Below, one piece after another: positions 17,694 through 27,678 of a stretch of DNA of 64,000 nucleotides. Source of the stretch: Flavobacterium gillisiae (GTDB taxonomy: Bacteria > Bacteroidota > Bacteroidia > Flavobacteriales > Flavobacteriaceae); the NCBI RefSeq assembly GCF_900107635.1, contig NZ_FNRD01000004.1:62001-126000 (forward strand), in the 5' to 3' direction. Each line of letters begins with the position of its first letter. Position 1 is the stretch's first letter. The notes below the pieces were generated by a model that ran no database searches, was not told the DNA's origin, and saw only the letters and a program-made list of their open reading frames with translations. The position numbers and the translations under genes are program-made.

Positions 17694-18980
17694 TTATTGC
17701 AATACTTCACGCATTGCTTTTGCTTTAAGCAAACATTCTTCATACTCGCTTTCTGGAATTGACAACGCAGTAATGGCGCTACCTACAGAAAAAGAAACGT
17801 ACTGATTTTCCTGATTGTATAAAATACTTCTGATGATTACATTAAAGTCGAAATCTCCACTGGGCGTAAAGTAACCCACTGCTCCACTGTACAATCCTCT
17901 TTTAGTTTCTTCGAGATCTTCAATAATTTTCATGGCCGAAATCTTAGGTGCGCCGGTCATACTTCCCATAGGGAAAGACTTCTTTATGGCATCAACAGCG
18001 CCATATTGATAATCTAATCTAGACGTAACCGTAGAAATCATTTGGTGGACTTGCATAAAAGAGTAAATACCACATAGTTCTGTAACCTGTACCGATCCTT
18101 TTTGTGCCGTATGCGATAAGTCATTACGCACTAAGTCCGTTATCATAATATTCTCGGCACGTTCTTTTGGATCTGCTGATAGTTTATTCTTTGATTCTTC
18201 ATCTTTAATTGGGTCCAAGAATCGTTTCGAAGTTCCTTTTATAGGCTGTGAAACAAGAAGTTCTCCTTCTTTTTTCAAATACCGCTCCGGTGATGCCGAA
18301 AGTACAAATTGACGGTGATTTTTAAAAAAAACAGCAAATGGAGGTTGAGAAATTTCGTTGAGCTTAAGGAATTTATCCAGTGGATCTATAATTGTATTTT
18401 CAGCATAAAATTCCATACAAAAATTAGCTTCATACAAATTCCCTTGATTAATATGGGAAAGCATTTTTGAAACCTTATCGAGATACTTTTCTTTTGAAAT
18501 TCTCTGTTTGACTTCAACTGCTGTTGTACGCAATTCTACGTCGGTATTTTGCAGATTTATCTCGTCAAAATCAGCCTCTAATTCATCATCGCACATGTTT
18601 AGATATTGAATTTCAACCTCATTCCCTCTTAATAAAAATATTTTTTTAGGTTGAAAGAAAAACAAATCCGGAAAATGCAAACCGTCAAAGTTATTCGATT
18701 GCAAATCCTCTACATCATTTTTTAAATCATAGGATAAGTAACCAAAAAGCCAGTCTTTTGTAATTTGCTGATATTGTTTTAAATCCTCAAAAGCATTATG
18801 ATAGTCTGTTTTTATTGACGTGAAAGCGTCTACTGCTACAACACAGTCAAAACTTGAATGTTGCTGCGGATAATCATTACTATCCATAAAAATAACTTCA
18901 CGAAACTGTTGCGACCAAATTAGAAGTTGTTTTTTAAACAATTTTGGATTTGAAATCGGCTTATGAATTGATGTTCTCAA
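17694..18980 (-). CDS. pabB: Aminodeoxychorismate synthase component I
   Basis: PabB converts chorismate and ammonia (from a glutaminase partner, PabA) to aminodeoxychorismate in folate synthesis. The chorismate-binding domain is clear: LSASPERYLKKEGELLVSQP, then PIKGTSKR, then MVRNDL-like TDLVRNDLSH, then GAPKISAMKIIEDLE and GAVGYFTPSGDFDFNVIIRS. The Lys in PIKGT is the PabB residue where anthranilate synthase has Ala, which favours PabB over TrpE. I place the start at a TTG (18980, then Arg-Thr-Ser), because the longer reading to 19004 begins inside the -7 box. That gives 428 aa. No pabA is nearby. Confidence 0.92.
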   Translation of the reverse strand: MRTSIHKPISNPKLFKKQLLIWSQQFREVIFMDSNDYPQQHSSFDCVVAVDAFTSIKTDYHNAFEDLKQYQQITKDWLFGYLSYDLKNDVEDLQSNNFDGLHFPDLFFFQPKKIFLLRGNEVEIQYLNMCDDELEADFDEINLQNTDVELRTTAVEVKQRISKEKYLDKVSKMLSHINQGNLYEANFCMEFYAENTIIDPLDKFLKLNEISQPPFAVFFKNHRQFVLSASPERYLKKEGELLVSQPIKGTSKRFLDPIKDEESKNKLSADPKERAENIMITDLVRNDLSHTAQKGSVQVTELCGIYSFMQVHQMISTVTSRLDYQYGAVDAIKKSFPMGSMTGAPKISAMKIIEDLEETKRGLYSGAVGYFTPSGDFDFNVIIRSILYNQENQYVSFSVGSAITALSIPESEYEECLLKAKAMREVLQ

Positions 18981-19001
18981 AAAAATTTTGGCTTTAAAGT
19001 T

Positions 19002-19009
19002 CAAAATTA
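19002..19009 (-). promoter_or_regulatory. -7 box of the pabB-tilS-dsbD operon
   Basis: On the minus strand this reads TAATTTTG, a match to TAnnTTTG. It lies about 22 bases before the TTG start at 18980. No clear -33 TTG was found at normal spacing. Confidence 0.55.
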
Positions 19010-19224
19010 CAATAAAAAATTTCCTTTAATATGTCGTTATAAGAAAAATCAGTTGTTTTTTTTCGTAAATTTACAATAACGCGCTAATATTAAAACACTT
19101 AATCAAATTACAATTGTTTTTTTTTCTGATAGAGACGGTAATCAAAATGGAATATAGTATTAAAAATAAATGAGCTTTACCGCATCAGAACATTTTAAAT
19201 TTTTAACCAATAAACCTATATATT

Positions 19225-19602
19225 ATGAAAATTGCTACCATTATTATTCGGACTCTACTTGGGCTTCTATTTCTCTATACCTCTATCAGCTATTTTTTAC
19301 ACTTAAGTCCTGAGCCTGCATCAACTGGAGAGTTCAAAGCATTCCAGCTTGGTTTGATGGCCTCAACTTATTTATTTCCATTAGCAAAAAGTGTTGAGCT
19401 ATTATGTGGTTTGTCATTTGTAACAGGGAAATTCACCACATTAGCCAATCTTGTCATTTTCCCGGTAACACTTAATATATTATTAATAAACTACTTCTTA
19501 ACTCCAGAAAACCTTCCACTAGCGATTTTTGTATTCGTGGGGAACATATTCCTTATTTTCACTCATTGGGAAAATTATAAAGGATTATTCAAAATGGATT
19601 AA
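19225..19602 (+). CDS. DoxX-like integral membrane protein
   Basis: This small inner-membrane protein of 125 aa has four hydrophobic segments (about 5-25, 45-65, 70-92 and 97-117). The pattern RTLLGLLFLYTSISYFL, then AKSVELLCGLSFVTGKFT, then NILLINYFL is that of the DoxX/DoxD-like family. The biochemical function is unknown for most members. It stands alone with its own promoter region and is followed by a strong terminator. Confidence 0.8.
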   Translation: MKIATIIIRTLLGLLFLYTSISYFLHLSPEPASTGEFKAFQLGLMASTYLFPLAKSVELLCGLSFVTGKFTTLANLVIFPVTLNILLINYFLTPENLPLAIFVFVGNIFLIFTHWENYKGLFKMD

Positions 19603-19620
19603 TTCCAATTACAAGTAAAT

Positions 19621-19663
19621 ACCAAAAAAGAAACCCGTTCAATGAACGGGTTTCTTTTTTGGT
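19621..19663. terminator. Bidirectional terminator between doxX-like gene and lpdA
   Basis: A perfect 20-bp stem (19621-19640 with 19644-19663, loop AAT) has A-rich and T-rich flanks, and suits the two convergent genes. Confidence 0.9.
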
Positions 19664-19687
19664 ATAAAAACATAAAAGTCTTTCTGA

Positions 19688-21091
19688 CTATACGTGTAAT
19701 GCTCTATTATCTGTAGCCGCTAATGCTGCTTCTTTGATCGCTTCCGCAAAAGTAGGATGCGCGTGTGACATTCTTGATATATCTTCAGCTGACGCTTTAA
19801 ATTCCATTGCAACAACCGCTTCAGCAATTAAATCAGCACAACGAGCTCCAATCATATGAACTCCAAGAACCTCATCAGTTTTTGCATCAGCAAGAATTTT
19901 TACAAAACCGTCTAAATCTCCACTTGCTCTTGCACGACCTAATGCTTTGAAAGGGAAGGTTCCAGATTTGAATTCCACTCCAGAAGCTTTTAACTGCTCT
20001 TCTGTTTGCCCTACCGCAGCCACTTCTGGCCAAGTATACACAACACCTGGAATTAAATTGTAATCAATATGTGGTTTTTGTCCAGCTAAGATTTCAGCAA
20101 CCATAGCTCCTTCTTCTTCTGCTTTGTGTGCTAACATCGCTCCACGAACAACGTCACCTATTGCATAAATATTAGGAACATTAGTTTGTAAATGATCATT
20201 TACTTCAACCATTCCTCTATCTGAAATTTTCACTCCAGCTTTATCTGCGTTTAAACCGTCTGTATAAGGACGACGACCTACAGAAACAAGAGAATAATCT
20301 CCTTGCAAAGTAATTGTCTCTCCTTTGGCATTTTCTGCTTGAACAGTCACGGCATCACCGTTTCTTTCTACTGACTTTACTTTATGTGAAACGTAGAATT
20401 TCATTCCTTGTTTCTTTAAAACTTTAGTCAATTCTTTAGACAATGAAGCATCCATTCCTGGAATAATTCGGTCCATGAATTCCACTACAGAAACTTGCGC
20501 TCCCAAACGTAAATACACCTGACCTAATTCAATACCAATAACTCCACCACCAATGATGACAAGATGTTTTGGTACTTCTTTTAATTTTAATGCTTCAGTC
20601 GAAGTAATAATTCTTTCTTTATCAATTTTGATAAATGGCAAATTAGAAGGTTTAGAACCTGTCGCAATAATAATATTTTTAGCTTCTACTGTTTCGCTAG
20701 TTCCGTCTGCTTTTGCAATCGCAACGTGAGTAGCGTCTACAAAAGAACCTAATCCTTCTAGAACAGTAATTTTATTTTTGTCCATTAAATATTTTACTCC
20801 GCCTGAAGTCTGATCAACAACTGCTTGTTTGCGTGCAATCATTTTTTCCAGGTTAACTTTTACTTCACCAGAAACTTCAATTCCGTGATCAGCAAAATGT
20901 GCTAATTCAGCATAATGATGCGAGGAAGATAACAATGCTTTTGAAGGAATACACCCTACGTTAAGGCAAGTTCCTCCAAGAGTTGAATACTTTTCGATAA
21001 TTGCTGTTTTGAAACCAAGTTGTGCACAACGAATTGCTGATACATATCCGCCTGGGCCAGAACCAATAATGACTACGTCAAATGAATTCAT
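19688..21091 (-). CDS. lpdA: Dihydrolipoyl dehydrogenase (E3)
   Basis: This FAD enzyme reoxidises dihydrolipoamide in pyruvate, 2-oxoglutarate and branched-chain dehydrogenase complexes. It has 467 aa. The N-terminal FAD site is IIGSGPGGYVSAI, the redox pair is Cys42/Cys47 in GGTCLNVGCIPSKALL, and the NAD site is IIGGGVIGIELG. The C-terminal catalytic His-Glu pair is in HAHPTFAEAIKEAAL. No E1 or E2 gene is adjacent, so the enzyme is encoded away from its complexes. A -7 box TAATTTTG lies at 21131-21138 on the minus strand, giving a leader of about 33 bases. Confidence 0.96.
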   Translation of the reverse strand: MNSFDVVIIGSGPGGYVSAIRCAQLGFKTAIIEKYSTLGGTCLNVGCIPSKALLSSSHHYAELAHFADHGIEVSGEVKVNLEKMIARKQAVVDQTSGGVKYLMDKNKITVLEGLGSFVDATHVAIAKADGTSETVEAKNIIIATGSKPSNLPFIKIDKERIITSTEALKLKEVPKHLVIIGGGVIGIELGQVYLRLGAQVSVVEFMDRIIPGMDASLSKELTKVLKKQGMKFYVSHKVKSVERNGDAVTVQAENAKGETITLQGDYSLVSVGRRPYTDGLNADKAGVKISDRGMVEVNDHLQTNVPNIYAIGDVVRGAMLAHKAEEEGAMVAEILAGQKPHIDYNLIPGVVYTWPEVAAVGQTEEQLKASGVEFKSGTFPFKALGRARASGDLDGFVKILADAKTDEVLGVHMIGARCADLIAEAVVAMEFKASAEDISRMSHAHPTFAEAIKEAALAATDNRALHV

Positions 21092-21130
21092 AGTATATTT
21101 ATTTTTGTTGTTTTTTTATAAAATGTTGCA

Positions 21131-21138
21131 CAAAATTA
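21131..21138 (-). promoter_or_regulatory. -7 box of lpdA
   Basis: The minus-strand reading TAATTTTG matches TAnnTTTG and lies 40 bases before the lpdA start. No -33 element was found at standard spacing. Confidence 0.5.
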
Positions 21139-21246
21139 AGGAATTAAGTTTTGTTTAAAGTTTAATATTAAATATATTTTCTTAAGATTTTACACTACAA
21201 CCCATTTAATATGTCGCAAACAATACCTTCTTAGCAGTAAATTTCC

Positions 21247-21705
21247 TTAAACTTCTACAACCGTTGTATTTTTAACTTCACTGATCATAAAGGTACTTTG
21301 CGTGCTACCTATATGCTGTAGGGTAGTTAACTTTGTGACTAAAAACTCTCTGTAGGCCTCCATGTCTTTCACCACAATCTTAAGAATGTAGTCGTAATCG
21401 CCACTTACATGATAACATTCTAATACTTCCTTTAATTGCACTACATCACTTTCGAATCTGGTTACAAATTCTTTCGTGTGCTGAATGAGTTTTAGATGAC
21501 AAAAAACTACAAATCCTTTTTCAACCTTCGCTTTATTGAGCAACACCACGTATTTATCAATAATACCTTCACGCTCTAATTTTTTAATGCGCTCATACAC
21601 CGCAGTAACTGACAGATTCAATTTCAAAGACAATTCTTTTGTAGTCTTTTTGCTGTCCGTTTGTAATAATAAAAGTAGTTTTTTGTCTATTAAGTCTAAA
21701 GTCAT
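21247..21705 (-). CDS. Lrp/AsnC-family transcriptional regulator
   Basis: This 152-aa DNA-binding protein has an N-terminal winged helix-turn-helix (DLIDKKLLLLLQTDSKKTTKELS, then VTAVYERIKKLEREGIID) and a C-terminal RAM ligand-binding domain (about 70-150). Family members form octamers that sense amino acids. It is divergent from marC and the Cys/Met PLP enzyme, with 157 bases between the starts, so it is a good candidate to regulate them in response to a sulfur or branched amino acid. That link is inferred from context only. Confidence 0.92.
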   Translation of the reverse strand: MTLDLIDKKLLLLLQTDSKKTTKELSLKLNLSVTAVYERIKKLEREGIIDKYVVLLNKAKVEKGFVVFCHLKLIQHTKEFVTRFESDVVQLKEVLECYHVSGDYDYILKIVVKDMEAYREFLVTKLTTLQHIGSTQSTFMISEVKNTTVVEV

Positions 21706-21862
21706 TTTGTAGTTTTTTTGGCGAAAGCATAAAATATTCGATAAAAATAGAAATAAAATCTACATAAACTCATTATAACAATATAAAAAACTGATTTTAG
21801 ACTCTATTATTGACAATAAAAACTATATAAACGTCCTTTACATTATAAATAGTATTGTTGTA

Positions 21863-22495
21863 ATGGATGATTTAATAACTTTTGGCCTTCTATGCCTCAC
21901 CTCTTTTTTTACCCTAATCAATCCATTAGGTACAATGCCTATTTTTTTGACTATGACGACTGATTTGTCGGAACAGGAACGAAGATTTACTGCTAAAAAA
22001 GCATCCTTAGTTTCCTTCATTATTATCATTTGCTTTGCCCTTTCGGGACAATTACTATTCAAGTTTTTTGGGATCTCCGTAAACAGTTTTAAAATAGTAG
22101 GAGGAGTCATTTTTTTCATGATGGGAATGGATATGCTACAGGCTCGATTAAGCGCTGTAAAAATCAAAAAAAATGAAGTCAAAAACTATGTAAATGATAT
22201 TTCTATAACACCTTTGGCGATTCCTATGATTTGCGGCCCAGGCGCTATAACAAACGCAATTGTTTTAATGGAAGATGCTTCCTCAATTTCCAAAATAGTG
22301 ATTCTGCTAGTTTCTATAGCGGCCGTAGTCTTAACCACCTACATCATTCTATTGAGCTCTTCTAAAATTATAAAAGTAATAGGACAAACAGGCATAAATG
22401 TAATGATGAGACTTATGGGACTTATCGTTATGGTAATAGCAGTCGAATTCTTTTTTAGTGGCTTAAAGCCAATTATACACGATCTAATAAAATAA
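21863..22495 (+). CDS. marC: MarC/NAAT-family inner-membrane protein
   Basis: The protein has 210 aa and six predicted membrane helices. The family signature NPLGTMPIFLTMT is near the N terminus, with the paired motif FFGISVNSFKIVGGVIFFMMGMDML and, in the second half, ITPLAIPMICGPGAIT. Some members transport neutral amino acids; MarC itself has no established substrate. It is followed 20 bases later by a Cys/Met-metabolism PLP enzyme, which suggests co-transcription and a link to amino-acid export or uptake. Confidence 0.9.
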   Translation: MDDLITFGLLCLTSFFTLINPLGTMPIFLTMTTDLSEQERRFTAKKASLVSFIIIICFALSGQLLFKFFGISVNSFKIVGGVIFFMMGMDMLQARLSAVKIKKNEVKNYVNDISITPLAIPMICGPGAITNAIVLMEDASSISKIVILLVSIAAVVLTTYIILLSSSKIIKVIGQTGINVMMRLMGLIVMVIAVEFFFSGLKPIIHDLIK

Positions 22496-22515
22496 CTAAC
22501 TTAAAAAACAACAAC

Positions 22516-23715
22516 ATGAACTTCAACCCCGCAGACAACATTCAAGACTTACAATATTTTGGCGAATTTGGTGGTGTAAACCCATCTATTTCTGACTCTT
22601 CTACCTATACTTTCCTTTCAGCAAAAACTATGTTTGACACCTTTGAAGGTAACATGGAAGGTTGCTACTTGTATTCCCGCCATTCCTCTCCAAGTAATTT
22701 GTATTTAGACAAAGCAATGGCTGCAATGGAAGGTACTGAAACGGCAAACGTATCCGCTTCAGGAATGGGTGCTATCACTCCTACTTTGATGCAGTTGTGC
22801 GGAAATGGAGACCACATCGTTTCAAGCAGAACTATTTATGGAGGAACGTATGCTTTTCTTAAAAACTTCGCACCAAGATTTGGTATCAAAACTACATTTG
22901 TAGACATCACAAAACTAGATGTAGTCGAAGCTGCTATAACTCCTAATACAAAAGTATTGTATTGTGAAACAGTAAGTAATCCTTTATTAGAAGTAGCTGA
23001 TATAGCTGGTTTATCCAAAATTGCCAAAAAGCATAATTTGACATTGGTTGTTGATAACACCTTCTCTCCTTTATCTGTTTCTCCAGTTAAATTTGGTGCT
23101 GATATTGTAATTCACAGTTTGACAAAATACATCAACGGAAGTAGCGACACTGTGGGTGGAGTAACTTGTGCATCACAAGACTTTATTAATCAGCTGAAAG
23201 ACGTAAACAGTGGAGCTAGTATGTTGCTAGGGCCAACAATGGATAGTATGCGTTCAGCAAGTGTTATGAAAAATCTACGTACACTACACCTAAGAATCAA
23301 GCAACACAGTCATAATGCTGCATACCTAGCAGAACGTTTTGAAAAAGACGGAATAAAAACGGTATATCCTGGTTTAAAAAGCCATCCAAGTCACGATTTA
23401 TTTGCGTCGATGATCAATCCGGAATATGGTTTTGGTGGAATGATGACATTAGACATTGGTTCTTTGGCAAAAGCCAATGCTTTAATGGAGCTAATGCAAT
23501 CACGCAACTTAGGATACCTAGCCGTAAGTTTAGGATTCTACAAAACATTGTTTAGCGCTCCCGGAACCTCTACTTCAAGTGAAATTCCTATGGAAGAACA
23601 AGTAGAAATGGGATTGACTGATGGTTTAATCCGTTTTTCAATTGGTCTAGATAATGACATTAAGAGAACATACGAAATGATGAAAACCTGCATGCAAGAA
23701 TTGGATATACTATAA
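22516..23715 (+). CDS. Cys/Met-metabolism PLP enzyme (gamma-lyase / trans-sulfuration family)
   Basis: This fold-type-I PLP enzyme of 399 aa belongs to the family of methionine gamma-lyase, cystathionine gamma-synthase/lyase and O-acylhomoserine sulfhydrylase. The PLP lysine is in VIHSLTKYINGSSD. The cofactor-contact region is SASGMGAITPTLMQLC and the Tyr region is YSRHSSPSNLYLDKAMAAME. Methionine gamma-lyases usually carry a Cys in the motif YGCT; here it reads IYGGTYAFL, with Gly. That weakens assignment as a strict methionine gamma-lyase. It is preceded by marC and divergent from an Lrp regulator. The reaction cannot be fixed from the sequence. Confidence 0.9.
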   Translation: MNFNPADNIQDLQYFGEFGGVNPSISDSSTYTFLSAKTMFDTFEGNMEGCYLYSRHSSPSNLYLDKAMAAMEGTETANVSASGMGAITPTLMQLCGNGDHIVSSRTIYGGTYAFLKNFAPRFGIKTTFVDITKLDVVEAAITPNTKVLYCETVSNPLLEVADIAGLSKIAKKHNLTLVVDNTFSPLSVSPVKFGADIVIHSLTKYINGSSDTVGGVTCASQDFINQLKDVNSGASMLLGPTMDSMRSASVMKNLRTLHLRIKQHSHNAAYLAERFEKDGIKTVYPGLKSHPSHDLFASMINPEYGFGGMMTLDIGSLAKANALMELMQSRNLGYLAVSLGFYKTLFSAPGTSTSSEIPMEEQVEMGLTDGLIRFSIGLDNDIKRTYEMMKTCMQELDIL

Positions 23716-23758
23716 TCTAAGACTGCTATAAAATAATTTTTTTAGTTTTTTTGTTCAC

Positions 23759-23791
23759 CAAAACCCGCTTAAAGGCCATTTAAGCGGGTTT
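23759..23791 (+). terminator. Terminator after the Cys/Met PLP enzyme gene
   Basis: A perfect 14-bp stem (23759-23772 with 23778-23791, loop GGCCA) ends in a T-run. Confidence 0.9.
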
Positions 23792-23931
23792 TATTTCTTT
23801 ATAGATAAGCTACTTTTCTAATTCTATTAAGCGATATGCTTTTGTATCATAGCAATTTGACCATCTATATTCCCATTTGAATAAATAAAAGAAATCTCTT
23901 AAACGCTACTCTAATGTTGAATACAAACAAA

Positions 23932-23957
23932 AAAACTCCAGATTTCTCTGGAGTTTT
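23932..23957 (-). terminator. Terminator of the CBS-like synthase gene
   Basis: A perfect 10-bp stem (23932-23941 with 23948-23957) has, on the minus strand, a T-run supplied by the A-run at 23929-23935. It ends the minus-strand gene that stops at 23979. Confidence 0.8.
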
Positions 23958-23978
23958 ATTATCTATAAATGTAATTTT

Positions 23979-25019
23979 CTATTTTATAAGTTCGATTTTC
24001 TGAACCTCTTCTTGATTTACACTATCAAAAAATCCTTGTTCGTGCATCCAATCATCACTGTATACTTTACTCATATAACGAGAACCGTGGTCAGGAAAAA
24101 TGGCAATTACATTACTGTTTTCGTCAAATTCACCTTCTTCAGCATATTGTCTAATTGCTTGTAAAACAGCTCCAGAAGTATAACCTACAAATAAGCCTTC
24201 TTTTCTAGTAATCTCTCTTGCGCAATGTGCACTCTCTTCATCGGTAACTTTCGTAAACTTATCGATAGTATCAAAATCTGTAGCCGATGGAATTAAATTT
24301 TTCCCTAAACCTTCAATTCTGTATGGATAGATTTCATCGTTGTCAAATTCTTTTGTTTCATGATATTTCTTCAATACCGAACCAAAAGCATCAACAGCAA
24401 GTACTTTAATATTAGGATTTTGCTCTTTTAAGAACTTAGCCGTTCCAGAAATCGTTCCTCCAGTACCACTACAAGCAACTAAATGAGTTATTTTACCATT
24501 TGTTTGTTTCCAAATTTCAGGTCCCGTAGAATTATAGTGTGCATCAATATTTAACTGATTAAAATATTGATTGATGTAAATTGATCCTTTTGTTTCTTCG
24601 TGTAATCTTTTAGCTACATTATAATACGAACGCTCGTCATCTGCAGATACATGTGCTGGGCAAACATAGACTTTAGCACCTAAACTGCGTAACATATCAA
24701 TTTTATCTTTGGATGATTTTGAACTTACGGCAAGAATACAGTTATATCCTTTTATGATACTGACCATTGCAATACTAAATCCAGTGTTCCCAGATGTCGT
24801 TTCGATTATGGTATCTCCAGGAGATAATATCCCTCTTCTTTCGGCCTCTTCAATTATGTATAAAGCGATTCTGTCTTTCGACGAATGCCCAGGATTAAAA
24901 GCTTCTACCTTTGCATAGAAATTACCTTCTAACTTTTCTGTGACTTTATTTAGTTTAATAAGAGGTGTATTTCCTATTAATTCTAAAACACTATTGTAAG
25001 CTTGTATTTCTTCTTTCAT
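23979..25019 (-). CDS. PLP-dependent cysteine synthase / cystathionine beta-synthase family enzyme
   Basis: This fold-type-II PLP enzyme has 346 aa from the chosen start. The PLP lysine is Lys48 in [11 protein letters not shown], the substrate loop is TSGNTG at 75-80, and the phosphate loop is GTGGTISG. The sequences [35 protein letters not shown] and EGLGKNLIP resemble cystathionine beta-synthase more than CysK. There is no regulatory CBS domain. I chose the second Met: the upstream start at 25043 lies inside the -7 box of a near-perfect promoter (25041-25070). The role is either cystathionine formation from homocysteine and serine, or cysteine synthesis. Confidence 0.9.
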   Translation of the reverse strand: MKEEIQAYNSVLELIGNTPLIKLNKVTEKLEGNFYAKVEAFNPGHSSKDRIALYIIEEAERRGILSPGDTIIETTSGNTGFSIAMVSIIKGYNCILAVSSKSSKDKIDMLRSLGAKVYVCPAHVSADDERSYYNVAKRLHEETKGSIYINQYFNQLNIDAHYNSTGPEIWKQTNGKITHLVACSGTGGTISGTAKFLKEQNPNIKVLAVDAFGSVLKKYHETKEFDNDEIYPYRIEGLGKNLIPSATDFDTIDKFTKVTDEESAHCAREITRKEGLFVGYTSGAVLQAIRQYAEEGEFDENSNVIAIFPDHGSRYMSKVYSDDWMHEQGFFDSVNQEEVQKIELIK

Positions 25020-25040
25020 AAAAAAATAGTTTGTCGAGAC

Positions 25041-25070
25041 CAAATTTATTAGACCCCGAAACGTTGCAAA
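25041..25070 (-). promoter_or_regulatory. Consensus promoter of the CBS-like synthase gene
   Basis: On the minus strand TTTG (25070-25067) is followed by 18 bases and then TAAATTTG (25048-25041). This fits the Bacteroidota promoter consensus fully and leaves a leader of about 15 bases before the ATG at 25019. Confidence 0.75.
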
Positions 25071-25089
25071 TTTAACAAAATTTTTTGAA

Positions 25090-27165
25090 TTACTTTTTAA
25101 TTTTCTCTAAATCTAGCAAAAAACTAAATTCCTTCGCTAATTCTTTAAGCGCTTCAAACCTTCCAGACGCACCTCCGTGACCTGCATCCATGTTCGTATC
25201 TAAAAACAAAAGATTCTCATCGGTTTTCAAGGTTCGCAGCTTAGCTACCCACTTAGCCGGCTCCCAATACTGTACTTGTGAATCATGTAAACCCGTCGAT
25301 ATATACATATTAGGATAGGCTTGGGGTTTTACATTATCATAAGGTGAATAGGATTTCATGTACTTATAATATCTTTTAACGTTTGGATTTCCCCATTCGT
25401 CATATTCCCCGGTTGTTAATGGGATTGTTTCGTCCAGCATTGTAGTTGCAACGTCTACAAAAGGAACTTGAGCAATCACACCATGATATAGTTTTGGCGC
25501 CATGTTTAAAATAACTCCCATCAATAAACCACCTGCTGAACCGCCTTCGGCATATAGATGTTTTGCAGAAGTGTATTTTTGCTCAATTACAAATTTAGAA
25601 CAATCTATAAAATCCTTAAAAGTGTTTTTCTTTTTTAATAATTTTCCACCTTCATACCATTGTCTTCCTAAATCCTCACCACCGCGAATGTGCGCTATAG
25701 CATATACAAATCCTCTATCTAACAACGATAGTCTTGTTGATGAAAAATAGGCATCCATGGAATGACCATAAGAACCGTATGCATAAAGCAATAATGGATT
25801 TTTCCCATCTTTCTTCAAGCCTTTTCTATAGACCATAGAAATAGGTATTAGAGTCCCATCTTTTGCAGTAGCCCAAACACGTTCTTCAATATAATTATCC
25901 TTATCAAAGTTACCACCTAGCACTTCTTGTTCTTTTTTGACTTCCTTTTCTTTGGTATTCATATTGAAATCAATAATCGAAGCAGGTGTCGCCATGGATT
26001 GATAAGCATATCGTAAAATATCCGTGTCAAAATCAACGTTTGCAGAAGCATGAGCGGTATAAGTTTCACTTTCAAAAGGCAAATAATACTCCTCTTTTCC
26101 ATTCCAAGGAATGATTCTAATTTCACTCAAACCATTGCTACGCTCTGAAACCACCAAAAAGTCTCTAAAAATATCAATATCCTCTAATAAGACATCTTCT
26201 CTATGAACAAGAACATCTTCCCAATTCTCCATAGCAGTCTTAGATTCAAGCGTTTTCATCAGCTTGAAATTAGTCGCCTTGTCCTTATTTGTAAGGATAT
26301 AAAAATGATCTCCAAAATGAGAAATACTATACTCTAGACCTCTTTTTCTTTTCTGAAAAACTTTAAATTTCCCATCTGGGTTGTCTGCTAATAAAGTCAT
26401 GAACTCAGTAGTCAAAGTACTTGATGAGCTGATCAAAATATATTTTTTTGATTTTTCTTTACCCACAGCAACATCAAAAGTGTCATCTTTTTCAAAATAA
26501 ACCACTTTGTCTTCTGACGTATCTGTTCCTAATTTATGTTTTAGAACCGTATCTGAACGTAAGGTTTCAGCATCTTGAGTGGTATAAAAAATTGTCTGAT
26601 TGTCGTTTGCCCAAGTGGAGTTCCCCGTTGTATTTTCAATTTTATCACTTAAGATTTCGCCAGTGATCAGATTTTTTACTTCTAAAGTATAAATTCTTCT
26701 TCCTACTAAATCTATTGCATAGGTAGCAAGCTGATTGTCATTACTAATACTTAATCCGCTTAGTTTGAAATATTTTTTGCCTTTTGCTAATTCGTTGCAG
26801 TCAAGCATAATTTCTTCTTTTGCCGAAAGGCTTTCCTTTTTTCGAGAATAAATAGGATAATCTTTACCCGTTTCAAAACGGGTAATATAATAGTAGCCGT
26901 TATATAAATAAGGAACTGATTCATCGTCTTCCTTGATTCGGGATTTCATTTCCTCAAACAAATCCTTTTGTAAATCCTGCGTGTGAGCAGTCATTTTTTG
27001 ATAATATTCGTTTTCTTTATTCAGATAGTCAATAACTTCCGGATTTTCTCGATCCTTTAACCAATAATAATTATCAACCCTGATATCCCCGAATTTCTCT
27101 AATACTGTTGGTATAATTTTAACTACTGGTGGCTTTATGTTTTCTGTCATTTTTTGAATTTTCAT
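25090..27165 (-). CDS. ptrB: Oligopeptidase B (S9A prolyl-oligopeptidase family)
   Basis: This serine peptidase cleaves short peptides, typically after Lys or Arg. It has 691 aa: an N-terminal beta-propeller (about 70-410) and a C-terminal alpha/beta-hydrolase domain. The nucleophile is near Ser543 in [13 protein letters not shown], the Asp is in [14 protein letters not shown], and the His is in [12 protein letters not shown]. The opening [20 protein letters not shown] and [14 protein letters not shown] are typical. No signal peptide is visible, so it is probably cytoplasmic. A -7 box TATTTTTG at 27182-27189 (minus strand) precedes the start closely. Confidence 0.95.
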   Translation of the reverse strand: MKIQKMTENIKPPVVKIIPTVLEKFGDIRVDNYYWLKDRENPEVIDYLNKENEYYQKMTAHTQDLQKDLFEEMKSRIKEDDESVPYLYNGYYYITRFETGKDYPIYSRKKESLSAKEEIMLDCNELAKGKKYFKLSGLSISNDNQLATYAIDLVGRRIYTLEVKNLITGEILSDKIENTTGNSTWANDNQTIFYTTQDAETLRSDTVLKHKLGTDTSEDKVVYFEKDDTFDVAVGKEKSKKYILISSSSTLTTEFMTLLADNPDGKFKVFQKRKRGLEYSISHFGDHFYILTNKDKATNFKLMKTLESKTAMENWEDVLVHREDVLLEDIDIFRDFLVVSERSNGLSEIRIIPWNGKEEYYLPFESETYTAHASANVDFDTDILRYAYQSMATPASIIDFNMNTKEKEVKKEQEVLGGNFDKDNYIEERVWATAKDGTLIPISMVYRKGLKKDGKNPLLLYAYGSYGHSMDAYFSSTRLSLLDRGFVYAIAHIRGGEDLGRQWYEGGKLLKKKNTFKDFIDCSKFVIEQKYTSAKHLYAEGGSAGGLLMGVILNMAPKLYHGVIAQVPFVDVATTMLDETIPLTTGEYDEWGNPNVKRYYKYMKSYSPYDNVKPQAYPNMYISTGLHDSQVQYWEPAKWVAKLRTLKTDENLLFLDTNMDAGHGGASGRFEALKELAKEFSFLLDLEKIKK

Positions 27166-27234
27166 ATTTGTAACGAAGCTACAAAAATAGACAAAGCCCC
27201 ACTATAACGTATCCGTTTTTCATCTTATTTAACA

Positions 27235-27264
27235 TTGCTTATTCCTTCAAAATGCGTAATTTCG
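27235..27264 (+). promoter_or_regulatory. Promoter of ybaB
   Basis: TTG (27235-27237) is followed by 19 bases and then TAATTTCG (27257-27264), one base from TAnnTTTG. The expected start of transcription leaves about 20 bases before the ATG. Confidence 0.6.
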
Positions 27265-27292
27265 TATTTCAATAATTTTTAAATTATCAAAA

Positions 27293-27613
27293 ATGGATTT
27301 AATGGGAATGATGGGTAAGCTTAAAGAAACCCAACAAAAAATGGAAGAAACTAAAAAACGCCTGGATACTGTTCTCGTTGATGAACAAAGTACAGACGGT
27401 TTATTAAAAGTTACGATTACCGCTAACAGAAAAATAAAATCAATCACTATTGCCGATGACTTATTACAAGACAAAGAGCAACTAGAAGATTATATGATTT
27501 TAGTGATGAACAAAGCAATCGAGAAAGCGACTAAAGTGAATGAAGCAGAACTTGATGCTGTTGCAAAAATGGATATGCCAATGATTCCTGGAATGGATAA
27601 TTTGTTCAAATAA
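27293..27613 (+). CDS. ybaB: YbaB/EbfC nucleoid-associated protein
   Basis: This small DNA-binding protein of 106 aa forms tweezer-like dimers on DNA. The family pattern is clear: [20 protein letters not shown] (coiled helix), then [18 protein letters not shown], then [16 protein letters not shown] and [11 protein letters not shown]. In many bacteria it sits beside dnaX and recR, but here it stands alone, divergent from oligopeptidase B. Confidence 0.93.
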   Translation: MDLMGMMGKLKETQQKMEETKKRLDTVLVDEQSTDGLLKVTITANRKIKSITIADDLLQDKEQLEDYMILVMNKAIEKATKVNEAELDAVAKMDMPMIPGMDNLFK

Positions 27614-27678
27614 TCCAAAACAGTTATAAGAATATGAATTATGAGTTTTAAATCAACTCATAATTCATATTTCATAAT

